Shown: positions 29,405 through 40,370, counted from the first letter of the stretch. The stretch is 64,000 nt of DNA from an uncultured Pelagibacteraceae bacterium (GCA_902587755.1 CACIMN010000004.1:101844-165843), one strand, 5' to 3'. Notes: generated by a model not told the origin, from the sequence alone. Numbers and translations are program-made.

Positions 29405-30385
29405 ATGGAAAAAAACATTAATTTTATTGTCAAAGAGGATGAGAAGAATTTAAGGGTTGATGTTTTAATTAACAAAAGAGAGGAATTAATTAGTAGAACT
29501 AGGATTAAAAATTTAATTTTAAAAGAAAAGTTAAAACTAAATAATGAAATAATTAAAAGTCCGTCAAAAAAAGTCTCAATTGGTGATACTATAAATCTTA
29601 AGATTCCAGAGCCTGAAATAGCATCCCTTAAACCTTACGAATTTAAATTAGAAATAATATACGAAGATGATGATCTATTAGTAATTAATAAACCTGCTGG
29701 AATAATTATGCATCCAGGAGCTGGAAATTATGATAAGACAATTGTTAATGCATTGATGTATTATGATAAGGATTCTTTATCAAATATAGGCGACGAGTTA
29801 AGACCTGGTATTGTACATAGAATTGATAAAAACACATCTGGTTTAGTTGTAATTGCAAAAAACAATGAAACTCATGAAAATTTATCAAAACAATTTAATG
29901 ATCATACAATTATAAGAGAGTACCAACTTTTAATATGGGGAAAATTAAGACCCTCCTCAGGAAGAATTGAAACATTTATAACTCGTAGTTCAAAAAATAG
30001 ACAACTTATGGAAGTTAGTAGTTCTAAAGGTAAGAAAGCTATAACAAATTATAAAACACTTGAAATTTTTGAAAATCAGAAAACACCAACATTAAGTTTA
30101 GTTGAATGTAAATTAGAAACAGGAAGAACACATCAGATCAGAGTTCATATGCATTATAAAGGTAATAGTCTAGTTGGAGATGATAAATATAAAAAAAAAT
30201 ATAAAAAGTTAAAAAATATTGATTTAGATATCCAAAATTCAATTACTAAATTAAATAGACAATTTCTGCATGCAAAAACTTTAGGATTTATACATCCACA
30301 AACTAAGAAAGAGATGGTTTTTTCCTCACTTTTGCCACAAGATCTAAATAATATTCTAAAAATGCTTAGAAACACTGAAGAATAA
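29405..30385 (+). CDS. Ribosomal large subunit pseudouridine synthase, RluD/RluC type
   Basis: About 326 residues. An N-terminal S4 RNA-binding domain (LRVDVLINKREELISRTRIKNLILKEKLKLN) is followed by the RsuA/RluA-type catalytic domain, with the catalytic Asp in RPGIVHRIDKNTSGLVV and RTHQIRVHMHYKGNSLVGDDKY later. I use the ATG at 29405; an in-frame ATG 7 codons upstream lies at the 5' end of the opposing tRNA gene. Position before rpoH is conserved in alphaproteobacteria and favours RluD. Target uridines are not certain. Confidence 0.9.
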   Translation: MEKNINFIVKEDEKNLRVDVLINKREELISRTRIKNLILKEKLKLNNEIIKSPSKKVSIGDTINLKIPEPEIASLKPYEFKLEIIYEDDDLLVINKPAGIIMHPGAGNYDKTIVNALMYYDKDSLSNIGDELRPGIVHRIDKNTSGLVVIAKNNETHENLSKQFNDHTIIREYQLLIWGKLRPSSGRIETFITRSSKNRQLMEVSSSKGKKAITNYKTLEIFENQKTPTLSLVECKLETGRTHQIRVHMHYKGNSLVGDDKYKKKYKKLKNIDLDIQNSITKLNRQFLHAKTLGFIHPQTKKEMVFSSLLPQDLNNILKMLRNTEE

Positions 30386-30426
30386 ATTATTGAAAATTAG
30401 GTATAATTAATTAAATAAACACTTCT

Positions 30427-31320
30427 ATGAGTGCAACAATAAGTAATAATCTGCCAACCCTTTCTAATGAAGGTGGGCTATCTGCATATTTAGAGCAGAT
30501 TAAAAAATTTCCGATGTTAGCTGCAGAGGAGGAATATATGCTAGCAAAAAATTGGAAAACTACCGGGAATATTAAAGCTGCAGAAAAACTAGTAACTAGT
30601 CACTTAAGATTAGTTGCAAAGATTGCTATGGGCTACAAAGGATATGGTTTGCCTATCAATGAAATGATTTCTGAAGGAAATGTAGGTCTCATGCAAGCTG
30701 TTAAGAAATTTGAACCAGAAAAGGGTTTTAGATTGGCAACTTATGCAATGTGGTGGATTAAGGCTTCTATTCAAGAATATATTTTAAGATCTTGGAGTCT
30801 TGTAAAAATTGGGACTACTACTGCTCAAAAAAAATTATTTTTTAATTTAAAAAAAATTAAAAATCAAATTTCTCCAGAAACCGAAGGAGACTTAAGAGAT
30901 GAGCATGTTAATCATATCGCTAGTAAGCTTGATGTAAGTAAAGAAGAAGTCGTTTCAATGAATAGAAGACTTTCTGGAAAGGAATTCTCCCTAAATGCTC
31001 AAGTTGGGGAAGATGGTGATGAATGGCAAGATTGGTTGGTTGATAAAGAACTAGATCATGACTTGAAATTTGCTCATCACGAGGAAATGGAACAAAGAAA
31101 AGATTTGTTAAAAGACTCTATTAAAGTTCTTAACGATAGAGAAAGAGAAATTTTATACTCAAGAAGACTAAACGATGACCCAACTACACTAGAAGATTTA
31201 AGTAAAAAATATAAAATTAGCAGAGAAAGAGTTAGGCAAATAGAAAACAAAGCATTTGAAAAACTCCAAAAGCATATGCTTCTTTTAGCTAAATCAAAAA
31301 ATCTTTTACCCGCAAACTAA
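30427..31320 (+). CDS. rpoH: RNA polymerase heat-shock sigma factor (sigma-32)
   Basis: 297-residue group 3 sigma factor that directs RNA polymerase to heat-shock promoters. Region 2 contains [39 protein letters not shown]. The RpoH-specific box follows ([25 protein letters not shown]). Region 4 ends with [23 protein letters not shown]. It likely controls ftsH, hflKC and htrA homologues; that is inference. Its stop overlaps the purA stop by 4 bases. Confidence 0.96.
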   Translation: MSATISNNLPTLSNEGGLSAYLEQIKKFPMLAAEEEYMLAKNWKTTGNIKAAEKLVTSHLRLVAKIAMGYKGYGLPINEMISEGNVGLMQAVKKFEPEKGFRLATYAMWWIKASIQEYILRSWSLVKIGTTTAQKKLFFNLKKIKNQISPETEGDLRDEHVNHIASKLDVSKEEVVSMNRRLSGKEFSLNAQVGEDGDEWQDWLVDKELDHDLKFAHHEEMEQRKDLLKDSIKVLNDREREILYSRRLNDDPTTLEDLSKKYKISRERVRQIENKAFEKLQKHMLLLAKSKNLLPAN

Positions 31321-32609
31321 ACTTCAAAAGGGTTTTCAATTAAAATAGTATCATCTCTTTCTGGACTAGTTGATATACTTGATACTTTTGCACCAATGAA
31401 ATCTTCTATTGCAAAAATATATTTTTTTGCATTTTCAGGTAACGTGTCAATATTTTTGATTCCACTTGTAGAAACTTTCCATCCTTGAAAAGTTTCAAAA
31501 ATTGGTTTTATTTTTATCTGGTCCTCTACAGCAGCGGGTAAATAATCTAATCTTTTACCATCAAGCTCATAAGCAACACACATTTTAATTTCATCTAATT
31601 CATCAAGTACATCTAATTTTGTTAAAGCAATACCATCAATACCTGAAACTTTAATAGTTTGCCTAACTAAAACACCATCAAACCATCCACATCTCCTTTT
31701 TCTGCTTGTAACAGTTCCGAATTCTTTACCTCGTGTTCCTAAAAGTTCACCAATATCATCTGTTAACTCTGTAGGAAAAGGGCCTTCTCCAACTCTTGTT
31801 GTATAAGCTTTTGTAATGCCAAGAACATAATTTATCGAATTAGGGCCACAACCTGTGCCTGTCGCTGCACTTGAAGCAACAGTATTAGATGAAGTTACAA
31901 ATGGATAAGTTCCATGATCTACATCAAGTAATATACCTTGGGCTCCTTCGAATAAAATTTTCTTTTTTTGTTTTTTAAATTGATCAATCTTTAACCAAAC
32001 TGGCTGAGAGAATTCTAATATTTTTGGTGCTATTTTAAGCAAATCAGATTTAAGCCGATTTTTTTCAAAAATTTTTTTTCCTAGACCTTTTCTAATCGCA
32101 TTATGATGAACTAATACAGAGTCGAGTCTTTGATCTAAATTTTTTTCAGATCTTAGATCCATAACTCTTATAGATCTTCTTCCAACTTTATCTTCGTATG
32201 CAGGTCCAATTCCACGTCTTGTCGTTCCTATTTTGCTTTTTCCTGCTGCATCCTCTCTAATTTCATCCATTTCTCTATGAAAAGGCAAAATTAAATTTGC
32301 AGACTCTGAAATAATAAAATTTTTTACATTTACTTCTACGCCTTTAGATTTTATTTCTTCTATTTCCTCTAACAAAGCCCATGGATCTACGACAACTCCA
32401 TTGCCAATAATTGATATTTTACCTTTTCTAACTATTCCAGATGGCAGTAGTCTCAATTTATATGTAACACCATCAATCACTAAAGTATGTCCAGCATTGT
32501 GACCTCCTTGGAATCTTATTACTACATCGGCCTGTTCAGATAACCAATCAACAATTTTTCCTTTGCCTTCGTCACCCCATTGAGATCCAACAACGACTAT
32601 ATTTTTCAT
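31317..32609 (-). CDS. purA: Adenylosuccinate synthetase
   Basis: 430-residue GTP-dependent enzyme that converts IMP and aspartate to adenylosuccinate, the first step to AMP. The N-terminal loop [18 protein letters not shown] contains the catalytic Asp, with GGHNAGHT next, then [14 protein letters not shown] and the GTP-binding [13 protein letters not shown] and TKLDVLD segments. Full length. Begins directly at the thiD stop (1-base overlap) and is convergent with rpoH. Confidence 0.97.
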   Translation of the reverse strand: MKNIVVVGSQWGDEGKGKIVDWLSEQADVVIRFQGGHNAGHTLVIDGVTYKLRLLPSGIVRKGKISIIGNGVVVDPWALLEEIEEIKSKGVEVNVKNFIISESANLILPFHREMDEIREDAAGKSKIGTTRRGIGPAYEDKVGRRSIRVMDLRSEKNLDQRLDSVLVHHNAIRKGLGKKIFEKNRLKSDLLKIAPKILEFSQPVWLKIDQFKKQKKKILFEGAQGILLDVDHGTYPFVTSSNTVASSAATGTGCGPNSINYVLGITKAYTTRVGEGPFPTELTDDIGELLGTRGKEFGTVTSRKRRCGWFDGVLVRQTIKVSGIDGIALTKLDVLDELDEIKMCVAYELDGKRLDYLPAAVEDQIKIKPIFETFQGWKVSTSGIKNIDTLPENAKKYIFAIEDFIGAKVSSISTSPERDDTILIENPFEV

Positions 32610-33421
32610 TATTTAAATTTTCTGTTTACTTTTAAGGAGGTGAGATGGTTAATTGGGCCATTACCTTTTCCATATTTAGGGTTTGATTTTATTGCAGAAT
32701 TTACATACTTAATTCCAAGCTCACAAGATTTCTTTACTGTTTTTCCACATGATAAAAAAGTTGTAACTGAGCTAGATAAACTACAACCCGTACCATGAGT
32801 ATTCTTTGTGTTGTGACGCTCGCTTCTGAAGATCTTAAGATCTTTTGTGTTTATTAAAATATCTAATACATTTTTATGTTTTAAATGACCACCTTTTATA
32901 AGTACATTCTTGGCTCCTAACCCTATAAGTTTATTAGCAGCAAAAATCATATCCTCTTTTGTTATAATTTTTGTTTTAGTTAAAATTTCTGCCTCAGGAA
33001 TATTGGGAGTTACAAGTGATACTTTTTTAATTAGTTTTAATTTTAAAAATTGAATAGCTTTACTATCTATCAGTTTTGCTCCTCCTTTAGCAACCATTAC
33101 TGGGTCTAATACGATTTTTTTAACTTTAATTACATCCAATGCTTTTAGCACCATTCTAATAACCTCTGAAGAATGCAGCATACCAATTTTTATTGCATCA
33201 GGTCTTATATCTTTACAACTATAAATAATTTGATTAAAAATTTCTTTTGGATTAATCCCAACAATTGATTTTACACCTGTGGTATTTTGTGATGTAACTG
33301 CTGTTATTGCTGTCATTGCATAAGAACCAAGAGCAGTGATAGTTTTTATATCAGCTTGAATGCCTGCCCCACCAGATGAGTCAGATCCTGCAATAATTAA
33401 AATTTTAGAATTAGGTTTCAA
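32609..33421 (-). CDS. thiD: Hydroxymethylpyrimidine/phosphomethylpyrimidine kinase
   Basis: 270-residue ribokinase-family enzyme that phosphorylates HMP and HMP-P to give HMP-PP for thiamine. Motifs: [18 protein letters not shown] at the N-terminus, [13 protein letters not shown] in the middle, and [18 protein letters not shown] with the catalytic Asp replaced by the usual GTGC anion hole. It lies one base after glmM and just before purA. Together with thiE (52356-52970) it would let the cell use external HMP, as known for SAR11; no thiC is seen here. Confidence 0.93.
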   Translation of the reverse strand: MKPNSKILIIAGSDSSGGAGIQADIKTITALGSYAMTAITAVTSQNTTGVKSIVGINPKEIFNQIIYSCKDIRPDAIKIGMLHSSEVIRMVLKALDVIKVKKIVLDPVMVAKGGAKLIDSKAIQFLKLKLIKKVSLVTPNIPEAEILTKTKIITKEDMIFAANKLIGLGAKNVLIKGGHLKHKNVLDILINTKDLKIFRSERHNTKNTHGTGCSLSSSVTTFLSCGKTVKKSCELGIKYVNSAIKSNPKYGKGNGPINHLTSLKVNRKFK

Positions 33422-33422
33422 T

Positions 33423-34754
33423 TTATTTAATTTTTTTCATAATCATATTCACACATTTATATAGAAGAGCTTTATTTTCACTTTCTCCCATTACTCTTAT
33501 TTTAGACTCAGTACCTGATTTTCTTACTAAAATTCTTCCTTTACCTTTAATTAATTTATCTGCATTTTTTATAATTTTTTTTATCTCTGGTTTCTTAATA
33601 ATATTTTTATCTTTTACTTCGATATTTTTTAAAAGTTGTGGTGTTTTCTTAAATTTTTCAAAAAATTCACTTGCCTTTTTTCCTTTTCTCAAAGCAAAAA
33701 GAGCTTCTAAAGCTACTAACAAACCATCTCCTGTTGTTGCAAATTTACCCAAAATAATATGTCCCGATTGTTCACCACCTAAATTAAAATTATATTTTTG
33801 CATTTTTTCTTTAACATATCTATCTCCAACATTTGCTCTCAAAAATTTAATTCCTATAGATTTAAAATATTTTTCTAAACCATAATTTGACATTAATGTT
33901 CCAACAACTCCTCCTTTTAACATTTTTTTATTTTTCCATCTTGTTGCTAAAGCGGCTATAATTTGATCTCCATCTATTATATTGCTTTTCTCATCACACA
34001 TAATAATTCTGTCAGCATCTCCGTCTAAAGATATTCCGATGTGAGCTTTATATTTTTTTACAGCAGACTTAATTTTTCTTGGAAAAGTTGATCCACATTT
34101 TTTATTAATATTTAAACCATTTGGTTTAATACCTATTGCTATCACTTTAGCTCCTAATGATTTCAATAATTCAGGACCTGCTTTATAGCCAGCGCCGTTT
34201 GCACAGTCGATTACTATTCTTAGTCCTCTTAAATTGAACTCTTTTGTGAAATTTTTTTTTAGTATTTTAATATAATTTTTGGTGCCTGTTTCTAATCTTT
34301 TAACTCTTCCTAATTTTTCAGAATGCGAAAGGTTTTTTGAGATTTTCTGATCAATTAGACTCTCAATTTTTTTTTCTATTTTATCTGATAATTTCATTCC
34401 ATCTGGACCAAATAATTTTAAACCATTGTCAAAATGTGGATTATGAGAAGCGGTAATCATTATACCCATATTTGCCTTCATCTCTCTTGTTAACATAGCC
34501 AACGCATTAGTTGGTAAGGGTCCTAATGTGTAAACATGCATACCAGCTGAAGCCAATCCTGAGACAAGAGCTGGTTCAAGTGTATATCCAGACAATCTAG
34601 TATCTTTTGCAATTATTGCTGTTTGTTTTCTTTTTTTTTGAGATTTAAAGTATGTTCCACTAGCAAGTCCAAATTTAAAGAACATATCTCCATTTATATA
34701 TTTGCTATTAACTACTCCTCTTATTCCATCTGTTCCAAAATATTTTTTTGCCAT
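33423..34754 (-). CDS. glmM: Phosphoglucosamine mutase
   Basis: 443-residue enzyme interconverting glucosamine-6-P and glucosamine-1-P for peptidoglycan and LPS. It has FGTDGIRGVVNSKYI at the N-terminus, the phosphoserine loop MITASHNPHFDNGLKLFG, metal-binding DGDADRIIMCD, and the sugar-binding GEQSGHIIL. The C-terminal RKSGTESKIRVMGE binds phosphate. It overlaps folP by one base, in the ftsH-folP-glmM order standard for proteobacteria. Confidence 0.96.
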   Translation of the reverse strand: MAKKYFGTDGIRGVVNSKYINGDMFFKFGLASGTYFKSQKKRKQTAIIAKDTRLSGYTLEPALVSGLASAGMHVYTLGPLPTNALAMLTREMKANMGIMITASHNPHFDNGLKLFGPDGMKLSDKIEKKIESLIDQKISKNLSHSEKLGRVKRLETGTKNYIKILKKNFTKEFNLRGLRIVIDCANGAGYKAGPELLKSLGAKVIAIGIKPNGLNINKKCGSTFPRKIKSAVKKYKAHIGISLDGDADRIIMCDEKSNIIDGDQIIAALATRWKNKKMLKGGVVGTLMSNYGLEKYFKSIGIKFLRANVGDRYVKEKMQKYNFNLGGEQSGHIILGKFATTGDGLLVALEALFALRKGKKASEFFEKFKKTPQLLKNIEVKDKNIIKKPEIKKIIKNADKLIKGKGRILVRKSGTESKIRVMGESENKALLYKCVNMIMKKIK

Positions 34755-35806
34755 TAATTTTTGATTATCTGATTAAAAACTTTAATACCTTGCATAACTT
34801 CATTAACATCATGAATTCTTAAAATCTGAATTCCTTGCATCATTAAATAAATTGAAGAAGCCATAGTTCCACCAATCCTTGTTTTGCTATCATTTTTTTT
34901 TGATATATCTTTTATAAATCTTTTCCTTGAATTCCCAACTAGTATAGGAAAACCTAATGAATGAAAAATAGAAACATCTCTGATAAGATTCATATTATGT
35001 TTCAAATTTTTTCCAAATCCAATTCCAGGATCTAAAATTATATTATTGTGATTGATTCCTTTAGACCTTATAAACTTAATCTTTTCTTCAAAATAATCAT
35101 ATATTTCTAATAATTCATTTTTATATGTCGGTTTCTTTTGCATATTTTCTGGTGTCCCAACTGAGTGCTGTATTACAAATGGAATTTTATACTTTTTTAA
35201 AACACTTATTGTTTTGGAATCATAACTTAATCCTGAAACATCATTAATAAGCTTAACCCCCATATTAATACCATTTTCCATAATTCTAGATTTTCTTGTG
35301 TCTAAAGATACTGGTATTTTTTTTACAATTAATTTTAATGTCTTATTAATTCTATACCATTCTAGCTTTTCATTTACTTCTTTCGATCCTGGTCTTGTAG
35401 ACTCTCCACCAACATCTACTAACGATGCACCATTTTTATACAAATTAATTGCATGACTAACGCCTTTATTTTTATTGTTAAATTTTCCTCCATCAGAAAA
35501 ACTATCAGGAGTTAAATTTAAAACACCTAATATATTAGGAATTTTTTTAAAATTTAAATTTGAAAAATTTTTTTTTTTTGACTTAATTTTATTTAAATCT
35601 GAATTAATTTTTGTTTTTAGGTTTGTTGGTAAGTTTTTAATTTTATTTATTGAAATTCTTCTAATTGTTTTTCTTGTAATTATCTCAACATGGTCAAAAG
35701 ATATTTCTTTGATCTGATGTAGAGGGATAGATTTTTTTTTTTTTACTAAAATTTTTGATTGTTTACCAAAATAGAAATTACACGCTCTTGTGTAATATCT
35801 TAGCAT
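34754..35806 (-). CDS. folP: Dihydropteroate synthase with N-terminal extension
   Basis: 350 residues, about 70 more than classic FolP. The catalytic barrel begins near residue 93 with GVLNLTPDSFSDGGKF, then VDVGGESTRPGSKEV, INDVSGLSYDSK, ILDPGIGFGKNLKHN and VGNSRKRFI. It makes dihydropteroate from pABA and pterin pyrophosphate. The N-terminal 90 residues (YYTRACNFYFGKQSKILV and following) have no catalytic motif. A related extension occurs, from memory, in other alphaproteobacterial FolPs. It starts 6 bases after ftsH. Confidence 0.94.
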   Translation of the reverse strand: MLRYYTRACNFYFGKQSKILVKKKKSIPLHQIKEISFDHVEIITRKTIRRISINKIKNLPTNLKTKINSDLNKIKSKKKNFSNLNFKKIPNILGVLNLTPDSFSDGGKFNNKNKGVSHAINLYKNGASLVDVGGESTRPGSKEVNEKLEWYRINKTLKLIVKKIPVSLDTRKSRIMENGINMGVKLINDVSGLSYDSKTISVLKKYKIPFVIQHSVGTPENMQKKPTYKNELLEIYDYFEEKIKFIRSKGINHNNIILDPGIGFGKNLKHNMNLIRDVSIFHSLGFPILVGNSRKRFIKDISKKNDSKTRIGGTMASSIYLMMQGIQILRIHDVNEVMQGIKVFNQIIKN

Positions 35807-35812
35807 TATTTA

Positions 35813-37720
35813 TTAATGAACAATTTTTGGTTTCAAACCTAGTGCACCCAAGGCTGAGTCGTTATCATCTTTCGACTCTGGATTATCTAAGATTTTATCT
35901 TTAGGATACAAATTTTTATTAATTATATTTTCTATTTCTTCACCAGTTAAGGTCTCATAGGTTATTAGAGCTTTTGCAATTTTATGTAGATCATCAATTT
36001 TTTCTGTTAAAATTTTCTTTGCTTGGTTATATCCTTCATCTACAAGCTTTCTTATTTCTTTGTCAATTTTCTGAGCAACTTCCTCTGATACTGATTGAGT
36101 TTGAGTAACAGATCTTCCTAAAAAGACCTCCTCTTGGTTTTCCCCGTACTCAACTGGACCCATTTCCTCACTCATTCCATATTTTGTTACCATTGCTCTT
36201 GCTAATTGTGTAGCCTGGTTAATATCTGAACCATTTCCTCCACCTGCTCCTGTAGATATATTGTCTTTTCCAAAAATTAATTCTTCAGCCACTCTTCCTC
36301 CAAAACAAACAGCTAACCTTGCTTTGAGATATTTTATTGAATAACCGTGTTTGTCTCTTTCAGGTAAGTTCATTACCATTCCAAGAGCTCTTCCTCTAGG
36401 TATAATAGTAGCCTTATGAATTGGATCATAACTTGGCATATTAAACGACACTAGAGCATGTCCACCTTCGTGATATGCAGTTAGTTTTTTCTCATCTTCT
36501 GTCATAACCATTGAACGTCTTTCAGCACCCATCATAACTTTATCTTTTGCTTCTTCAAATTCAAGTAATGTGACTATCCTTTTATTTTTTCTCGCTGCTA
36601 ACAAAGCTGCTTCATTAACTATATTTGCAAGGTCGGCTCCTGAAAATCCTGGCGTGCCTCTTGCAATTGTTCTTAAATTAACATCCGGAGCCATTTTTAT
36701 TTTTTTCACGTGAACTTTTAAAATTTTTTCTCTACCTATAATATCTGGGTTTGAAACTACAACTTGTCTATCAAATCTTCCTGGTCTTAACAAAGCAGGA
36801 TCAAGTACATCTGGTCTGTTTGTTGCTGCAATAATAATTACACCCTCATTCGTATCAAAACCATCCATTTCAACCAACAACTGGTTTAGTGTTTGTTCTC
36901 TCTCATCATTTCCACCACCTAAACCTGCTCCTCTACTTCTTCCAACAGCATCAATCTCATCAATAAAAATTATACACGGTGAATTTTTTTTACCTTGATC
37001 AAACATATCTCTAACTCTAGACGCTCCCACTCCAACAAACATCTCTACAAAATCAGAACCTGAAATAGTAAAAAAAGGAACTCCTGCTTCACCCGCAATT
37101 GCTCTTGCTAATAAGGTTTTACCAGTTCCTGGAGGACCAACAAGCAGAGCTCCTCTTGGAATTTTTCCACCCAACCTGCTAAATTTTTTTGGATCTTTTA
37201 AGAATTCAACTATTTCTTCTACTTCTTCTTTGGCTTCCTCAACTCCTGCAACATCATTAAATGTAACTTTTCCTTTTAATTCATTCATCATTTTAGCTTT
37301 TGATTTTCCAAATCCCATTGCTCCGCCCTTACCTCCTTGCATTTGTCTCATAAAGAAAATCCACACTGCAATAAGCAAAAGCATAGGGAACCATGAAAGC
37401 AATACTCCAAACAATGAAGGCATCTTTTCATCCAAGGGTGCTGCTGAAATACTAACACCTTTTTCAGACAATTTTTCTATTAGGTTTGGATCATTAGGTG
37501 CATAGGTTGAAAAAGAATTTCCATTTGAATAGACACCTTTGATGTTATTTCCTTGAATCTCAACTTTTAACACTTCGCCATCTTCAACTGAATTTAAAAA
37601 ATCTGAAAATATTATTTGATTAGCTCCTCTAACTTTAGACTGAGGATTTTTGAACATGTTATAGAGGCCAATAGTTAAAAATACTATAATACCCCACATT
37701 GCTAGATTTTTTAAGTTCAT
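35813..37720 (-). CDS. ftsH: ATP-dependent zinc metalloprotease FtsH
   Basis: 635-residue inner-membrane AAA+ protease for membrane-protein quality control. It has two membrane helices (about 5-22 and 104-124) around a periplasmic domain. The AAA domain carries Walker [19 protein letters not shown], Walker [13 protein letters not shown], and the SRH region [21 protein letters not shown]. The zinc site is HEGGH near residue 418, with the further acidic ligand downstream. HflK and HflC (10183-11283, 9309-10181) are its modulators. A 63-base gap after tilS may hold its promoter. Confidence 0.97.
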   Translation of the reverse strand: MNLKNLAMWGIIVFLTIGLYNMFKNPQSKVRGANQIIFSDFLNSVEDGEVLKVEIQGNNIKGVYSNGNSFSTYAPNDPNLIEKLSEKGVSISAAPLDEKMPSLFGVLLSWFPMLLLIAVWIFFMRQMQGGKGGAMGFGKSKAKMMNELKGKVTFNDVAGVEEAKEEVEEIVEFLKDPKKFSRLGGKIPRGALLVGPPGTGKTLLARAIAGEAGVPFFTISGSDFVEMFVGVGASRVRDMFDQGKKNSPCIIFIDEIDAVGRSRGAGLGGGNDEREQTLNQLLVEMDGFDTNEGVIIIAATNRPDVLDPALLRPGRFDRQVVVSNPDIIGREKILKVHVKKIKMAPDVNLRTIARGTPGFSGADLANIVNEAALLAARKNKRIVTLLEFEEAKDKVMMGAERRSMVMTEDEKKLTAYHEGGHALVSFNMPSYDPIHKATIIPRGRALGMVMNLPERDKHGYSIKYLKARLAVCFGGRVAEELIFGKDNISTGAGGGNGSDINQATQLARAMVTKYGMSEEMGPVEYGENQEEVFLGRSVTQTQSVSEEVAQKIDKEIRKLVDEGYNQAKKILTEKIDDLHKIAKALITYETLTGEEIENIINKNLYPKDKILDNPESKDDNDSALGALGLKPKIVH

Positions 37721-37783
37721 GCTATTAAAATAAGAATTATTATTAAATTAACAAGTGACAAAATATCAATAATTTCATAAGCT

Positions 37784-38812
37784 TTAAGGCTCTTTTGATA
37801 CTATAACTGAGTTATTTAACTTCTTTATTACACAATTTCCTAAAGTAGTTGTGAATGATTTATCATTTTTAATTTTGTAGATTAATTTATCGATTTTTTT
37901 TCCTCTTACTGGATGGTATTTTCTACCAACACCTTTTAGCACTTTTGTGAGAGATCTAAAAACTACTTCCTCTGGCTGAAGAAAAAAATTTTTATTCAAA
38001 ATAACAAGCTTATTAATATTTAAATTTGTTGAATTGTCTTTTAAATTTTTTTCTACAAAGTATTTAATCGACTCATTAGCAAATCTTAAATTTTTTATCG
38101 TTAAATTAAATTTATCGTTATCCAATCCCTCTGATTCCAAATTTTTAATGAAATTCCTAATTTTTACTCGTTTAAATTCATCATTTTTATTTGAGGGATC
38201 TTCAACATAAATTTTAAAAATTTTTTTTGTAATATATTTTAAATGTTGTTTCGAAAATTTTAACAGAGGTCTAATCAAATAAATATTTTGTAGATTAGTT
38301 TTTTGATCAAATGATACCATGCCATTTAAACCACTCCCTCTTAAAATTCTAATAAAAAAATTCTCTACTAAATCATCCTTATGATGACCTAATAAAATAT
38401 TTTTTATTTTTAATTTTTTTGCCATATTGATCATAAGTGAATATCTTTTATCTCTTGCAACAGACTGAATATTACTTTTTGGTTTTTTTCCAACCCAGGT
38501 TAAAATCTCAAGATTTGTAGACAATTTTTTTAAAAGTAATTTTACAAATTTTGCCTCTTTTGTTGAATTATTTCTAAGTTTGTGATCAACGTGCAAATAT
38601 TTTACTTTGAGATCTTTTTTAATCGAATAAATTTTTGATAAAAAACATAAAGCTAGGCTGTCTGATCCACCAGAAACTGCAACTATAAAATCTTCATTTA
38701 ATTTAAGATTTTTTTCAAATTTATTATAAATTTTAGAAGTTTTTTTATCTTTTAATTGATTTAATAAAACTTTATGAGTCTTGTTTGATGCATTCAAATT
38801 TTTTAGACTCAT
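37784..38812 (-). CDS. tilS: tRNA(Ile)-lysidine synthase
   Basis: 342-residue ATP-pyrophosphatase that converts C34 of tRNA-Ile(CAU) to lysidine, so it reads AUA. The PP-loop VAVSGGSDSLALCFL is at about residues 43-57, followed by VDHKLRNNSTKEA and LGHHKDDLVENFFIRILRGSG. The C-terminal domain is short. Its first 41 bases overlap the cpoB end; no later start gives a complete PP-loop, so the overlap looks real. AUA codons are common in this sequence, so the enzyme should be essential. Confidence 0.93.
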   Translation of the reverse strand: MSLKNLNASNKTHKVLLNQLKDKKTSKIYNKFEKNLKLNEDFIVAVSGGSDSLALCFLSKIYSIKKDLKVKYLHVDHKLRNNSTKEAKFVKLLLKKLSTNLEILTWVGKKPKSNIQSVARDKRYSLMINMAKKLKIKNILLGHHKDDLVENFFIRILRGSGLNGMVSFDQKTNLQNIYLIRPLLKFSKQHLKYITKKIFKIYVEDPSNKNDEFKRVKIRNFIKNLESEGLDNDKFNLTIKNLRFANESIKYFVEKNLKDNSTNLNINKLVILNKNFFLQPEEVVFRSLTKVLKGVGRKYHPVRGKKIDKLIYKIKNDKSFTTTLGNCVIKKLNNSVIVSKEP

Positions 38813-39782
38813 ATTTTGCTTTTTGTATTACAGACTGATTTGCATTAGGATATTGTAATTCTACACCATTAATCATTTTACATCCTTGGTCTTTTTCACC
38901 AATTTGAACCATAGATACTCCAAGTTTTAGTAGATTAATTGGAGCTTTTTTTCCTTTTGGATATTTTTGGTAACCCTCTAAATAAGCAGAAGCTGCATCA
39001 GTATATAATTGTCTTATTCTGAATGTTTCTGCATACCAATATTGTGCGCTACCAGCCAACTCATGATCAGAGTTAGATAGAACAAATTCCCTAAATGCTC
39101 TTTCTGCAGTGCTATAGTCTCCAACTTTTAAAAAACTCGTTGCAAATTCATATTGCTTCTCTGCATTTAAGTCTTGAGGAAGTATTTTTTCTTCAGACTG
39201 AAAAGTTTCTGTTACAACTGAGGCTGTAGTATCAACAGATTGAATTTGTTGTGAAGTTTCATTTGTTTCAGTATCCTTATATGAAATTGTTCCTAAATCC
39301 TGAGGCTGAGAACTTCCAGGTAAAGTTTTTTTTTCAGTTTCTGTTTTTGGCTTTAAACTCAATTGATTTTCTATGTTACCAATATTTCCAGAACTAATGT
39401 TGTTTTCTATATCTTGAAATCTTATTTGGTTGTCAGCTTGAATTTTAGATACACGAGTAGACAATTTATCTAATTTAAAATTAATTTCCTCAAATTTATT
39501 AGTAAGTTCTCTAAACTGATCTTCAATTTCAGATAATTTTAATAAATGTCTAGTTAAAACATCTTCTGAATTTTGATCCAAGTCTATATCTGAATTATTA
39601 TTGTTGCTTGATTTAACTTCTATAGAGCCAGAGTAAACTGCTCTTTCAAGAGTTTTAAGATCATTTTTTATTATTTCTAATGTTTCATAAATATTATGGT
39701 TATCTGCAAAAGAAATATTAATAAAAACCAAATTTAAGATAAAAAATAATTTTGAAATTCCTAATTTAAATATGAGAGTCAT
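38772..39782 (-). CDS. cpoB: Tol-Pal system protein YbgF/CpoB
   Basis: 336-residue periplasmic protein that coordinates peptidoglycan synthesis with outer-membrane constriction in the Tol-Pal system. A signal peptide covers about 1-26 (ending ISFAD). A coiled-coil region (about 70-130), a Thr/Gln/Ser-rich linker, and C-terminal tetratricopeptide repeats follow (YEFATSFLKVGDYSTAERAFREFVLSNSDHE, then AQYWYAETFRIRQLY). It lies downstream of pal but beyond a strong terminator, so it probably has its own promoter in 39783-39812. Confidence 0.9.
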   Translation of the reverse strand: MTLIFKLGISKLFFILNLVFINISFADNHNIYETLEIIKNDLKTLERAVYSGSIEVKSSNNNNSDIDLDQNSEDVLTRHLLKLSEIEDQFRELTNKFEEINFKLDKLSTRVSKIQADNQIRFQDIENNISSGNIGNIENQLSLKPKTETEKKTLPGSSQPQDLGTISYKDTETNETSQQIQSVDTTASVVTETFQSEEKILPQDLNAEKQYEFATSFLKVGDYSTAERAFREFVLSNSDHELAGSAQYWYAETFRIRQLYTDAASAYLEGYQKYPKGKKAPINLLKLGVSMVQIGEKDQGCKMINGVELQYPNANQSVIQKAKYESKKFECIKQDS

Positions 39783-39812
39783 TTAGGATAGATTTATGAT
39801 TATAAAAATGGC

Positions 39813-39853
39813 AAAAAAAAGACCCTAAAGTCATCAATGAATTTAGGGTCTTT
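39813..39853 (-). terminator. Rho-independent terminator after pal
   Basis: Stem arms AAAGACCCTAAA (39818-39829) and TTTAGGGTCTTT (39842-39853), 12 bases with a 12-base loop. On the minus strand it is followed by a run of eight T (39813-39820). It lies 12 bases beyond the pal stop and ends the tolQRAB-pal transcript. This is the clearest intrinsic terminator in the window. Confidence 0.85.
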
Positions 39854-39865
39854 AGTTTTAAAAAA

Positions 39866-40363
39866 TTAGTTTGCTTTAACAGTTACAGATCTTCTGTTTT
39901 TTGACCATGCTAAAGGATTAGAACCAGAGTCAACCGGTCTCTCCTTACCGTAACTTAATACAGTTATTCTGTCTGACGATACTCCATATGTCATTAGATA
40001 ATCTTTAGCTGCGTTAGCCCTTCTTTCGCCGAGTGCTAAGTTGTATTCTCTAGTTCCTCTTTCGTCAGCATGACCTTCAAGCACTACATTTATACTCGGA
40101 TTTTTTCTTAACCAAGCTGCTTGGGCTCGTAAAGTTTCTCTAGATGCAGTTGTTAAAATAGACTCATTTGTTGCAAAGAAAACTCTGTCTGGAACACCTT
40201 CAGCTAAATATTCTACTGTATCTGTTCCTGTGTAAACATCACCTTGCATTTGACCCTTTATACTATCTGTTGTCGCTACCTCTTTTTTTGTTGCACAAGC
40301 TGATAGTATTAGGCAAGCTGTTAATATCAAAAGTGAGTTTTTAAAAATTTTGCTTAATCTCAT
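39866..40363 (-). CDS. pal: Peptidoglycan-associated lipoprotein Pal
   Basis: Outer-membrane lipoprotein of about 165 residues that binds peptidoglycan and TolB. The lipobox LSAC places the lipidated Cys near residue 22. The OmpA-like domain carries VVLEGHADERGTREYNLALGERRANAAKDYL. The ATG at 40361-40363 is chosen because an AAGGAG ribosome-binding site lies 7 bases upstream and the signal peptide then has a normal length; the open frame extends 21 codons further upstream. It follows tolB after 98 bases. Confidence 0.95.
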   Translation of the reverse strand: MRLSKIFKNSLLILTACLILSACATKKEVATTDSIKGQMQGDVYTGTDTVEYLAEGVPDRVFFATNESILTTASRETLRAQAAWLRKNPSINVVLEGHADERGTREYNLALGERRANAAKDYLMTYGVSSDRITVLSYGKERPVDSGSNPLAWSKNRRSVTVKAN

Positions 40364-40370
40364 TAAATTG

